The notes under the pieces were generated by a model. That model was not told the origin of the DNA and searched no databases. It worked only from the letters and a program-made list of their open reading frames with translations. From Epiperipatus broadwayi (Eukaryota; Onychophora; Udeonychophora; Euonychophora; Peripatidae), in assembly GCA_028023455.1 (NCBI GenBank), contig JAQFVV010000063.1, positions 6,462,657 to 6,526,656 of the forward strand: a stretch of 64,000 nucleotides of DNA, given 5' to 3'. Numbering within the stretch: position 1 is the stretch's first letter; every line of letters begins with the position of its first letter. The translations under genes and the position numbers were made by a program. Positions 52,459 to 63,620 of this stretch are shown here, piece by piece.

Positions 52459-52576
52459 AAAAATATTAATTTATTTAATCAAGCATTGGTGGTCGAGAGG
52501 TCAGCGACAGCTGCTTTACAAGCAGTTGTCCTTCCCAGGTGATGCTATGACAGATGAGAAAAAAAATATTAATTTA
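52459..52576 (+). mobile_element. tRNA-like retroposon, copy 3, with 15-bp target-site duplication
   Basis: AAAAATATTAATTTA flanks the insert at 52459-52473 and 52562-52576. Inside, GCATTGGTGGTCGAGAGGTC (52483-52502) is identical to the copy at 26533. The anticodon arm is replaced by an 11-pair hairpin with a TAC loop (52506-52530), and the T-arm region is largely lost. The 3' signature ATGCTATGACA is kept and followed by an A-rich tail. Confidence 0.8.
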
Positions 52577-52837
52577 CTGTTTGAGATCTAGAATAATTGA
52601 AGTACTAGGTGGCACTACAATTTTTATTCCAAGATAATAATAAAAAAATAAGCATTTTCTTAACGTGATTACATCCTATGCTTTTGCTATTGAATCTTGA
52701 CTATTGCCTTGTGTTTTGAATTGAGAGTTCCTTATGCAGTCATTATTACATCTGATTGGCTGTCATATAAGCATTTTTAAGGTGCATCTGTCAAAGCTTT
52801 TAGCCTTTCACATTATTATTAAAGATATTTAATAAAT

Positions 52838-53385
52838 AATTATTTTTTGTACAGCACAGTGTTTATTGTAATATTTTCAGAAGTAAACTAATTTTCACAC
52901 ATACACTGTTTTAATATAGATTGACATGCACTCACCACTCACCCATAACCAAAGATTTTAAAGAACAAGTGAATTCACTTGCCCTTCAAGCTTATTTATA
53001 TATAAGCCAACTATGTATTATTTAGGCCTTGAAGCTATTATATGCTTCATTTATTACTTAATGTTCATTGTGTACAAATATAATTCAAATATTATAGGAG
53101 AGAAAATTTATCTCATTTTTAACCATCTGCAGTTAATGTGATTTAGATTGTAAATACATTGATAAATATTTATTTTTATACAGCCCAATATTTATTGTAA
53201 TATTCGAAAGTAAGCCATTCTTCATATATGCAATATACATTGACAGGCACTTGCCCTAAAGCAAAGATTTTAAAGAACAAGTGAATTCAGTTATTCTTTA
53301 ATTTGTTTACAGATAAGGACATGGCAATTTAAATTGAGACAGTGCATGTGTGAAAATTGATTTATTTCCGAATATGTTAATGATA
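52838..53385. repeat. Tandem duplication plus an inverted third piece
   Basis: Units at 52838-52980 and 53163-53290 share TTTATTGTAATATT and AAAGATTTTAAAGAACAAGT. A third piece at 53335-53385 repeats the AATTTTCACACAT(A/G)CACTGT segment in inverse orientation. Confidence 0.7.
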
Positions 53386-54678
53386 TTTTTTAAAATTTAT
53401 GACTATTATGAAATAGATAAATTTCAGATTAATAATTAATACTCCATGCTTTTACTATGTTTCTCTAGCAATAAAATTCTGATTGACAGATATATATTTA
53501 ATAGTTAGCAAAATCTAATTTAAATTATAAAAAAATATCTTTGCAAGAACAAATCCTGAAAGATTGTGTTAGCATTTACTTTGCTATGTATAATATTATA
53601 TATTCATCAATGTTAATGTTAAAATTATAATACTTAACAAACATGACAAAGCTGTCTAATATCTGGTTCAATATGCTGCTTTGATTATTTTTTTATAGTA
53701 GTTAAAAGTTATAACAAAACAAAGAATTATATAATTATTATTAGAACTTTGTGACACTACAATATATCTTTTTAGTAATGACTGGAAGGTTGCTATTCTT
53801 CCACATGCGCCTTACTATTACTTTCAGACAGCCAATAGCTGTTAAAACAGCGGTCTGAGGAGCGATCAGGCCTAGACACATGACAGAGATTTTTTGACAA
53901 GAAAAGAATGATACCACTCTTCTCTTTTACTTAACTTTTATATATATAAGCCAGTCTTAAGCATCTTGGTTTGAAAGCATGAATATATAAACATATACAT
54001 TTATTACTCACTGAGTTATTAATTTATAATATTACAGCGCAAAATCTTAGATTTACTACACCGCAATTTTCTAGATGTTATCTATAACTTAGGATTTAAT
54101 ATAAGTTTGATAACTCTGAATAATTTTTCAGCTCACAAACAGGCTGAGTACTTTAATGTAGCCAGTCAATAACTAACTCGTTTAGCTATTATATTATTGA
54201 TTAAAGAATAAAAATAATCTGAATAAATCAACTGATGTAGTAAGTTAAAATGTAAATTATAATTGTATTATGAAATGTCTTCATCTGGGTTGAATGAAAT
54301 ATTATGATATTACAACATGATTATTTTTATCCTTATTTGTTTCTCTGATAATTTAAATATTTTCCAGTATAAAGCAAATTAGCCAATTAACTATTCATAT
54401 TTGTGAAAATAAATTATCTAAAGTTAACAGATATGTTTATTATCAAAAACGTTAATCATTGAATGACTAAATTAGTTATAAAAGATTAAGTCGTTAACCC
54501 CCCCCCCAATTAATTTATATTTTTATAACTTTATAATTTATATTATACTACTATTTACTTTTTTATATAATTCATTATAAAATATATCTAAAATTTTACA
54601 AAATACTATTAAAGGAACTAATTTCAGTAAATACATTCGTGAAATAATAACTTTTATTAAATTATTCGAATATATATA
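53386..54678. other. AT-rich DNA, no recognised feature
   Basis: A C run of about ten bases lies near 54500. No gene is supported. Confidence 0.5.
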
Positions 54679-54993
54679 TAATTTTATATTCAGATAATAA
54701 AACAAATACTATAATATAAATCAAACTTTTAATCCTTATAGGAGTGCTTTCAACTATTTAAATAGACTTTGATAACTAAGGTTAAAACTTTTAAAATCAA
54801 GCGTATAAAGTAAGTTTAAAGATAATCACCTTTTATTTTTATCTTTTCCATAATTCATTAATTCTTACATTTGATGTCTTTCGATTTATAACCTTATTTG
54901 ACAAAGACTACTTCGCTTATTGAAATCGTTCCTATAAGGATTAAAAGTTTGAATTTATATTACTGTGTTTATTTTATTATCTGAATATAAAAT
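54679..54993. mobile_element. MITE-like inverted repeat, about 315 bp
   Basis: Arms at about 54679-54742 and 54931-54993 are inverted and almost perfect (left arm includes CAAACTTTTAATCCTTATAG). The middle of about 190 bases shows no frame. Confidence 0.8.
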
Positions 54994-55120
54994 TAAATAT
55001 AAGTGAAAGTAATACAGACATCGATTAATATTATATATATTGAGATGTTGGAATAATTAAAAAAAATAGCTTAAGTAATTATTAAATCTATAAGAAAAAA
55101 AGATAATATAAAACAGTAAC

Positions 55121-55528
55121 AAAAGTTTCTTATTATTGGGCACAGGTCTGCACTCCTCATTTCTTTCGTAGGGGTTGATGATGATGGTCGTTGGGGGTCT
55201 GGTTTGTGGGTGCGGGCTGTTGACAATTATTGCCGCTTCCGGAAAACCTGCCGGGAGGGTACAGGGTCAAAGTTTTCAGCGCCTTTACTGCTCTGATGGG
55301 CTGCTGCGCTCCCTTGATGGATTGTTTTTGGGCAGTGCAGATCTGTGCTCGTCCATATATAGATACATATTGAGCAAGGTTATACAACCCTCTTGTGGAT
55401 ATGTTTTTTTATCGAGCGAATGTCACTTTGTTTTTACCTTGTAACATTGAACACTGTAATATCATGTAGCTGGTGATCAGTCACCTGTGTTTTTTTACCT
55501 TAATAAAAAAAAAAGTTTCTTATTATTG
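55121..55528 (+). mobile_element. Retroposed GC-rich insert with perfect target-site duplication
   Basis: AAAAGTTTCTTATTATTG occurs at 55121-55138 and 55511-55528. The 372-base insert between them is far richer in GC than the flanks at its 5' end and finishes in TTAATAAA followed by an A run. These are the marks of target-primed reverse transcription. The source is not identified: it may be the 3' end of a truncated LINE, a SINE or a processed mRNA piece. Overlapping frames on both strands (76 and 89 codons) match nothing I recognise. Confidence 0.75.
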
Positions 55529-56217
55529 TTTGTTTACCTTTCATCGAAAATCGTAAAATACTCATCTCATTTACTAACGATATTGAATTAATAGTTGAAT
55601 TAGCTATAAGTTACATCATCTGATAGAAAATACTAAACCCGACTATAATCTGACAAATTTTAAAGTTGTAATTAGTCCAAATTCAAACCAAGATCATAGA
55701 TATAGTAAATATGTATACCACCACTATAAAACATTACGACAAATTATAATTATTAAAATTCTTAGTAAGAAATTTTTATTGGCTAAGTAAACTATTTATA
55801 ATATCTCTGGAAAAAAATTCAAATTATATTGAAAGTTTGTAACGGTTTTAAATTTGGATTATGTGTTTACCAGAGGTAAAGTGTCTTATGAGATTAAATG
55901 CAAAATATTATTTACAGATATTTTTACGTAAATCTATTAAGATTTAACAGAATTATAATATAATAATAAAAGATTTTAACACAGACTTTCAAGATCTCTT
56001 CAGCTATCACTTATAATTACATCTAAATTCCAAGTATATATATATATGTTTGTATTCAAATATTACAAAATTATAATGGTAACATTTTGGTTTCATCGTA
56101 GGAATGGCATCATTGATAAATGTAGCTTCTTTAAAAAATAAAACTTGAAGTCAATTAAAACTTAAGCAAATGATAAAATATTGTTTATTTTATCGTATTA
56201 AAAATTTTAGAAGATTA
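55529..56217. other. AT-rich DNA, no recognised feature
   Basis: Nothing supported. Confidence 0.5.
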
Positions 56218-56329
<112 letters not shown>

Positions 56330-56542
56330 GGGAAAATTAAACATTATAAAGAAACTTAGAAGTATATGCATGTCAAATTAGCAACAAGGACAATTTGGCA
56401 AAAAAAAATTCCCTTCTGTTATAAGTGATTGATTTGCTAATGGGTTTCAAATGATAATGGACAATCCAGGATATTATATGTAGACGAACTATGTAAATGC
56501 AAAATTTGTAATTCTTTTGAGACAATAAAGGCCTTTTGAAAC

Positions 56543-56739
56543 ATAATAATAATAATAATAATAATTCAATATAATTCTTTATTTAATGTACATATCAACA
56601 GCATTTAGCCAATTATAGATTGCACAGTAATTTCATTATCATATACAAATCTAAATAAGCATTAAAAAAATAATAATAATAATAACACAAATAAAATATA
56701 AAAACAATAAAATGCACAAATAATTAAAAAGGCAATATA
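56543..56739 (-). other. LINE 3' UTR and TTA-repeat tail
   Basis: About 175 bases after the ORF2 stop, ending on the minus strand in about seven TTA units at 56564-56543, a simple-repeat tail instead of poly(A). Confidence 0.65.
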
Positions 56740-59517
56740 TCAAATGAAATTAGGATAATATTTTTTTATGAGGACTTTAGTGAATTGTTTAAAATCCAGA
56801 TTAAAAACATCATCATTACCAAAATCTTTGTTATAAGTTCTAGGTAAACGAAATAAAGGGGGAAATCTTAATACATCAGATTTACAAATTTTCAGTTCAA
56901 AAATATTGTGAGTACGAGTATTATAATTCTGTTTCTTAATACCTAAATTAGAAAGCAAATTAGATACAGAAATATTCTGGGAAATAAATTTATGAAAAAG
57001 CTTGAGATCTCTTGTTTTTCGTCTCGGCAGTAAATCAATATAGTGTTCATTACCTAAACTATTCAATTTTGCAAATTTGTCAAAAACAGACTGAATTCTT
57101 ATGATATCTGTCCTGTTATGAGGACTCCATATAATTGAACCATACTCCAAGATGGGAAGAACTAACGATATAAAAAGTTTAATCTTTGTAAATTTATTAA
57201 ATGCTTTTCCATATCTGTAAATAGCTCCTACAATTTTAAGAGATTTATTCACCATAAAATTAATGTGATTATGAAAAGACCCATTATTGGAAACTATTAT
57301 TCCTAGATCTTTTTGATGATCATTTGTTATAATTTTAGAATCACCAATATAGTAGGAAAACCTTAAAACTTCAGATTTTCTAGAGTAAGAGACAATGGAG
57401 CACTTATCCATATTTATATCTATATAATTACATTCACCCCAATTCAATAAATTATCTATATCGCTTTGAAGTAAAAAACAGTCATTAGTAGAATAAATAT
57501 GCCTAAAAATTTTGCAATCATCTGCATAACATAGAAGATGTAAAAATTTAATGCATGTTTTAGGTCATCAATGTATACATTAAATAATAATGGTGCAAGA
57601 ACACTGCCTTGAGGCACCCCAGTGAAGCAATAACATGGTAATGATAATTTATTATTAAACCTCACACAAGACATTCTATCCTTAAGAGAAGAATCAAACC
57701 AATTGATTAATAATTTGGAAAAACCTAACCTACAAAGCTTCTGAATAAGAATTTTATGATTAACTCTATCAAAAGCCTTGGACATATCCAAATAAACAAC
57801 CTCTAATCTAGATTGATTCTCAATTGAGTTTGAAATGTGATCAAAAATAGTTAGCAAATTTGTTTCAATGGACCTATTAGGCAAAAATCCATGCTGCTCT
57901 GGTGCCAAAATCTTAGGGACATCCAAGATAATTCCATTATATAAACATCTTTCAAATATTCAAGCAACAGTGTGTAGAATTGAAATAGGCATATAGTCTT
58001 ACCAAATCTCTAGATCCTTTCTTAAAAATAGGAACAACTTTAGCAATTTTAAGGGATGTAGGAAAAGTACCATTTGCTAAAGAGCAATTAAAAATATGCA
58101 AAAGAGGAGAAGCAATGTATTCAGCACATCCTTTATAAATAAAAGCTAGAATGTTGTCAAGGCCCACACTAGAATGTAATTTAAGCTGCTTAATAGCAAA
58201 AACAACATCAGATTCAAGAAATGAATCACATGTTATTCTTTCTTCAACTAGATCATTATTTGCAGTTAAATTAGTAAAAGACTGAGATTGTTTAAAAAGC
58301 TCTGAGAAATAATGAGAAAAATCATCTGCGGCTATATTAGAATTATTACTCTGTAATTTTTTTTTTTTTTTTGTAATACCTAAATCCTTAACCAAAGACC
58401 AAAATTGCAAAGGATTATCAGAAATATGACTTTCAGTGTTTTGTATAAATTTTTGAAAATCTCTATGATATATAACCTTTGACAATCTTTTATAATTAAT
58501 AAAATTGTTATAATAATTTAAGATTTTAGTTTTCCAATATTTACGATGATGAAATGATTTTCTTTTAATAATTTCTTTAAGAGAAACTGAAAACCAGAGA
58601 GGAAAATGGTTAGTTAAAAATTTTTTCTTAGGAATGTATTTGTCAATTAGTTCACTAAATGATTGTTCAAAAAACTTCATACAGAAATCTACATCAGATG
58701 AAGAATACAAATTTTTCCAGTTAAAATTAGATAATTGTAAACAAAGACCCAAATAATTTCCTTTTTTGTAGTTTCTTTTCATAATATTAAAAGGACAAAG
58801 TCTATTAAATTTAATATTAATATAAAATTCTAAGGGAGGAGGATGCAAATCAATGGAAAAAGAAAGAGAAGTAGTAGTTAAACATTCAATTGTAGAAAAA
58901 TTACTAAGAATATAATCCAATGTGTGATCATTAAAATTGATGTATGGATTAAATTGTTTTAAATTTAAGAAATTGCAAAAATGAATCATTCTCAATGCTT
59001 TAGGTGAAAAAGAGACTGAATCTATGATAGTAGTACCTGAATATAAATCAGGAATATTAAAATCACCAGTAATAAGTATATATGATTCATATTTGATTAA
59101 AAAATCTTCAAGAATAGAAAGAAACTCATTAAACTCTAAAAAGGATAATGTTGGCTTTATGTAGATAGTACTATTTTTCAAACATATTTCACACCATGTA
59201 GCTTCACAAGATGATGATGAAATAGGAATATACTTATGTATAAAATTACATTTAAAAGCAATGAGCGTGCCTCCACCTTTGGAAGCAACATCAGAAGATC
59301 TATCTGTTCGAAGTACTTTATATCTATTGTCCATAAAAATATCATCTGAAATGTGTTGAGTAAGCCAAGTTTCTGAAATAAAAACAATATCAAAATTTTC
59401 AGAACTGAAGAATTGCTTAATTTTTGCAGTCTTAGTTCTCATCCCACGAATGTTTATATAAAAACAATAAATTTCAAACATAATATCAAAAAATATATAA
59501 AAACAAACAATAATCAA
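56740..59517 (-). pseudogene. LINE ORF2: endonuclease and reverse transcriptase, frame-disrupted
   Basis: The first segment (59517-57952, 521 residues) holds an apurinic-type endonuclease: NIRGMRTK near residue 22, ETWL near 50, GDFNIPDL near 150, HTLDYILSN near 200 and DLHPPPLEF. It runs into the RT fingers (VVPIFKKGSR). A frame change and a stop at about 57950-58000 are followed by the second segment (57926-57456), with EQHGFLPNRS, AFDRVNHKIL and GVPQGSVLAPLLFNVYIDDL. The catalytic YADD box (57528-57517) lies in a neighbouring frame, so a second frame change falls just upstream of it. The third segment (57447-56740) is the thumb region, including a YGSIIWSP block. The enzyme would nick target DNA and copy the element RNA. 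Confidence 0.85.
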
Positions 59518-59558
59518 AAGGAAAAAATGTTAATAAAGGATGATATGGGCAAAAGAAA

Positions 59559-61595
59559 TTAATCAGAAAGTATTAATGAACTAGCCAAAGAGCCATAAAA
59601 AAAATTTAATGTAGTACTGCAAGGCCATAAATGATTTGAAATAAACTCCAAATGCTTATGTTTGGGAATTGAAACAAAAAAACTACTAATATTAGAATTA
59701 AACATATTAATCTTAATACATATGACTTTAACCTGAAGTTTGTCTTCCAAAAATCTATGTACATCAGAAGAATTAGCATCTACTGGCAAATTTGAAACCA
59801 AATATTTATAATATTTATCATTATCCTTAATTAATAATGAACTGTTACTATTATTAGGACTTCTATAAGAAATTGGATCTTTAAACCTAAGTTTTTCACT
59901 ATCTTTAGAAATATTCTGTCCAAAATTAGAAGAATAATTATTAAATTTTTTATTAAAAAATTTATTTGGATTTAGTCTAAAATTATGGGGTAAACTATCC
60001 TGTTTGCCAAGTTGCCTAACTGATAATTTTCTATTAGAAAATTTCTGAAAAGGAGAAGAGGTATTTGAAGAATATATTGATGAAACAGAACTGGAAGGCC
60101 ACCATTTATAAGATACATTAGAATTATTAGGACCTCTATAAGAAATTGGACCTTTAAGCCCAAGTTCTTTATTCTCTTTAGAAATATTCTGCCCAAAATC
60201 ATTTTTTCTTTTAATGTGTTTCTTGAAAAGTAAATCATCCCTATGATTTATAAAAGAACCTAGATCTTTCACTCCAGTCTCATAACAAGTTTTATCTTTC
60301 TCAACAAATGATTGAGACTCTGAACCAGTATTATTGTGTACAACATTTTTTATATTATTGTAACTCTTGCTAGCATATAAACTAATATTATTACTAATAT
60401 CATGCTTTTCATGATATGTATTATGAAAGTTTTTATTGTAAAATATTCTGGTTTTATGTGAACTCACTTTGGAAAAACAAGTTGACCTGACAGAAGGAAG
60501 ATAGCATTGAATACCTTTGCTAAAATTAGAAGAACAATTCAATGATTTATTACAAAGTTGAGACATCTTAATAATTAGAGAATGAATTTGTGACATAGAA
60601 TAAGATTGTAAAACCTCTAAAGTAAAATGTTCAGGTTGTGAAATGATATCATTAAGACATTTATCCATGCAGTTTAACTCAACAGAAAAAGATTCAAACA
60701 TTTCTGTGGATGCAATAGTAGAATTAACACCTGTCCCCACAACATCTGATAATCTAGTATTAGATTTAGAAATATTATTTAATTCACTAGAATCATGAGA
60801 ATCTTCCCTAATAATCTGAACTGAAGTATTATTAGAAGAAGACACTGATAATCCAGTATTAGATTTAGAAATATTATTTAATTCACCAGAATCATGAGAA
60901 TCTTCCCTAACAATCTGAACTAAAGTATTATCAGAAGAAGACACTATTATCAAATCTGAATTTTCCTCAGTAATATGACCATCAGAGACCATAGGTTTGA
61001 TCAAGTTACACTCATTGTCTTCAGAATCTAAAGCCATGATGTTATTGTCCAATGACTCTGTTGAGGCATTATCTATTACCAATTCATCAAGAAGTTCATT
61101 ATTACAAGCCTGACATTTAAAAAATCCATTACCAATTGTTTGAAAAATAATAGCATCAGACTTAGACAGCTTAGTACAAGACAAATGAAAATACTCCTGA
61201 CATTGACCAGAACACTTAATCCTCATGGCCATATCAGAAATAATCAAAGAACAACCATGACAAAAGGTAACATCTGGAATACCATCTTTATCAGGAATAA
61301 GCTAACCAGCTATAGCATTTACAGAAGAATGATCTGAATCAGCAATTGATGAATTTGAAAAAGATGATTGAGAAGAAAAGGCTGCATCATTATTAAGAGA
61401 AATCTTACAACAATCACACATAAAAACAGACCCACTACAATCTTTATTATTAACAGAATTAAAACAGTCAAAGTGATATTTCAAACCACAAGGCCCAGAG
61501 CATTTCAAAGATTTTTGCCTTCCATAAATAACAGATTGACAAATTGGACAGGGAAAGGAATAGGGAGGCATGATAAAAACAAAAATATTAAGCAA
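59559..61595 (-). pseudogene. LINE ORF1 with two PHD-like zinc fingers, one in-frame stop
   Basis: It starts at 61595 and reads to a TAG at 61304-61302, then continues in the same frame to 59559, about 678 codons in all. The first finger (residues about 16-62) reads CPICQ...CSGPC...H..C...CDCC; the second, just after the stop, reads CHGC...CSGQC...H..C...CQAC. Both fit the Cys4-His-Cys3 PHD pattern. The middle is rich in Ser and Asn and contains two internal duplications. The tail (KYLVSNLPVDANSSDVHRF) resembles an RNA-binding domain start. ORF1 proteins of this group bind element RNA. The stop could be a mutation or, less likely, read through. Confidence 0.8.
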
Positions 61596-61598
61596 AAT

Positions 61599-61950
61599 AT
61601 ATAAAACAATGATGACTCAAAAAAAAAAACTCAGAAGAAAAAATGTTGATAATATCTGTACATTTATACCATCATGTTATTAAATATATTAAATTGTTAA
61701 TTTATTTAGAGTTTAAATTCTTTTCTCTCTCTTAATATTCACAGTTTTCATTTTTCCTTTAAAAATCCAAATGAACACACACATATATAAGACAATGATG
61801 ATAAAGAAAAAACTCAGAAGAAAAAATGTTCAAGTATCTGTACATTTATACGATCATGTTATTAAATATATTAAATTGTTAACTTCTTTTCTCTTTCTTT
61901 ATATCCACAGTTTTTGCTTTTCCTTTAAAAATCCAAATGAACACACAGAT
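61599..61950 (-). repeat. Two 5' UTR repeat units of the LINE, period 186 bp
   Basis: 61599-61784 and 61785-61950 both contain ACAATGATGA, AACTCAGAAGAAAAAATGTT, TATCTGTACATTTATAC and AAAAATCCAAATGAACACAC in order. They lie just upstream of ORF1. Tandem 5' monomers in LINEs often carry the promoter; that role is inferred here. Confidence 0.7.
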
Positions 61951-61960
61951 ATTTAAAAAT

Positions 61961-62520
61961 CCATGTTAAAAAAAAACAAACTTGAGATAACTCATAAGTC
62001 CATTAAAAATAAAGTGAAATGTTATCATATGTAAATATAATATAATTAAATCTTCATAGTAAATATCTGTATAATCCTATACAAAAATCAATAAATCCTT
62101 GACACCAATAAACGATAAAAATAAAATAAAAGATATTTTCAGTCATATAAAGTGAATCCTCAAACAAGTTTCTAAAAATAAGGTAATATAAGGTTTAGTA
62201 ATAAAATTCTCCAGACAGTTTTAAGTGTAGATCACTTACAAAAAAAAAAAAGACTAATAAATCCATTTACTTGTTTTCTTAGCAAGCAAACCAGTCAAAA
62301 GAACATTAAATAGAAACAATTAAAACAAACTATTCCATTAAATAATTTGACGTCAAAGCAGTTTTCAATTATATTAGAATAATAGAAATGCTGAAAATCT
62401 ATTTTTTTTAAAAAAAAAAAAAAACATATTTTGATCCAACTAATTCCACAGAAAATATGCACACATTAATCCTTATATAATATCCAACAATGCTGATAAA
62501 AAAACGAGAGGCTTGTTAAC
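61961..62520. other. AT-rich DNA upstream of the LINE
   Basis: It may include further LINE 5' UTR, but no third repeat unit or target-site duplication was found. Confidence 0.4.
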
Positions 62521-62524
62521 AAAA

Positions 62525-62606
62525 CTAAAAATTCCATCATCATCATCATCATAATAATAATAAGAAGAAGAAGGAGGAGGAGGAGGAGAAGGAGGAGGGG
62601 AGAAAA
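62525..62606. repeat. Compound (ATC)n(AAT)n(AGG)n low-complexity tract
   Basis: ATC units pass into AAT units and then into a purine-only AAG/AGG run. Confidence 0.85.
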
Positions 62607-62859
62607 AAGACAACTAATCTAACAAAAAAAGAACAAAAAAACCAAATCAGTTTTTTTATGACTAAACAAACTAATCTTTGAATAGTAAGTAAATTCATAC
62701 ATAGAACATGGTGATCCACTTTTTAGTTTATATGATATTTTGCAATAATGTCTTTTAATCTCTTCAACACAAAAATTGTATCTGTAAAATACTTCAACAC
62801 CATGTCTAATTATAGCTCTGAAATATATTATATTCATTACCATATCTTTCTAACCAAAG

Positions 62860-63620
62860 CAATGTTCTCTTTAGAATGTCTTCAGATCATACTTTCAACT
62901 TGGATGTCATCTAACTCCTAACTAAACGCTATACTCAAATTCACCATAAAATATGCTTTTAGATAGTTTTGCATTCTTCATTCATTTTATATGTCCAATC
63001 CAATGAAACTGTGATTTTATATATAAAGTGTAGGTTTATATTAAAAACATATGAATTGTGCCATTGTATTTTTAACATTTTATGTAGCATTTTTAAATTA
63101 AACTTTCTAATGGCTCTATATCATTATGCTGATCAGGTTTTCTAGTTTCATCTCCATATAATAACTTAGATAAAATCTTTATAGACAACTAATTTAACTG
63201 AAGTAGTTATTTCCTTATAATAAAATACTCTATTTTTGAGTTTGCTAAAAGCAGAAATGGCATATTGAATCTGTACTAGACTTTATCATCTAAGGCCATT
63301 TTTCTGCTTATAAAACCCCCAAGATATTTAAACGGTTTACATTCTCAAGTTGAAAACTATACAAGACAAAATCTGTGATGATTTGGGGGGGGTTTTTCTG
63401 GCATCATTGGACTGTTAAAGAACTTTGGTTATTTTTACATATTAATTAGTAAACTAAAATCCTTGTGTATTGCATATAGACATTGGATACAATGGGCAAA
63501 TTATCTTTTTAACTTGCCAAAATAGAAAGATTATCAACATAATGTAAGTCCAAGAAGATGAAGTTTATATTTTTGCTTTTAATCAATTCCAATTAAAAAT
63601 TACTACAACAAATCTGTATT
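62860..63620 (-). pseudogene. Decayed LINE reverse transcriptase, second minus-strand element
   Basis: On the minus strand one frame near 63560-63500 reads LHYVDNLSILAS, a changed form of the catalytic YADDLSLLA box. Further on, LENVNRLNILGVL matches the usual FKYLG step. A later frame reads VKLVVYKDFI and LLYGDETRK, matching the VYKAVILSTLLYG.ETW region, and WIGHIK (about 62995-62980) matches the RWxGHV block near the C-terminus. All are separated by stops. It is a different, older LINE than the one at 56543-61960. Confidence 0.55.

Larger units (their letters stand above)
56543..61960 (-). mobile_element. CR1/Jockey-group LINE, near complete but inactivated
   Basis: From 5' to 3' on the minus strand: tandem 5' repeats (61950-61599), ORF1 (61595-59559), a gap of about 41 bases, ORF2 with endonuclease and reverse transcriptase (59517-56740), a 3' UTR and a short (TTA)n tail (56564-56543). 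The order, the PHD-type fingers in ORF1 and the EN/RT motifs fit the CR1/Jockey group of non-LTR retrotransposons. The clade is not fixed from motifs alone. ORF1 has one in-frame stop and ORF2 at least two frame changes and one stop, so the copy is inactive but fairly young. No target-site duplication was found. Confidence 0.85.

Noticed and set aside
55157-55444. Overlapping 76- and 89-codon frames on opposite strands
   Set aside because: They overlap each other within a retroposed GC-rich insert and match no known family; neither is supported over the other.
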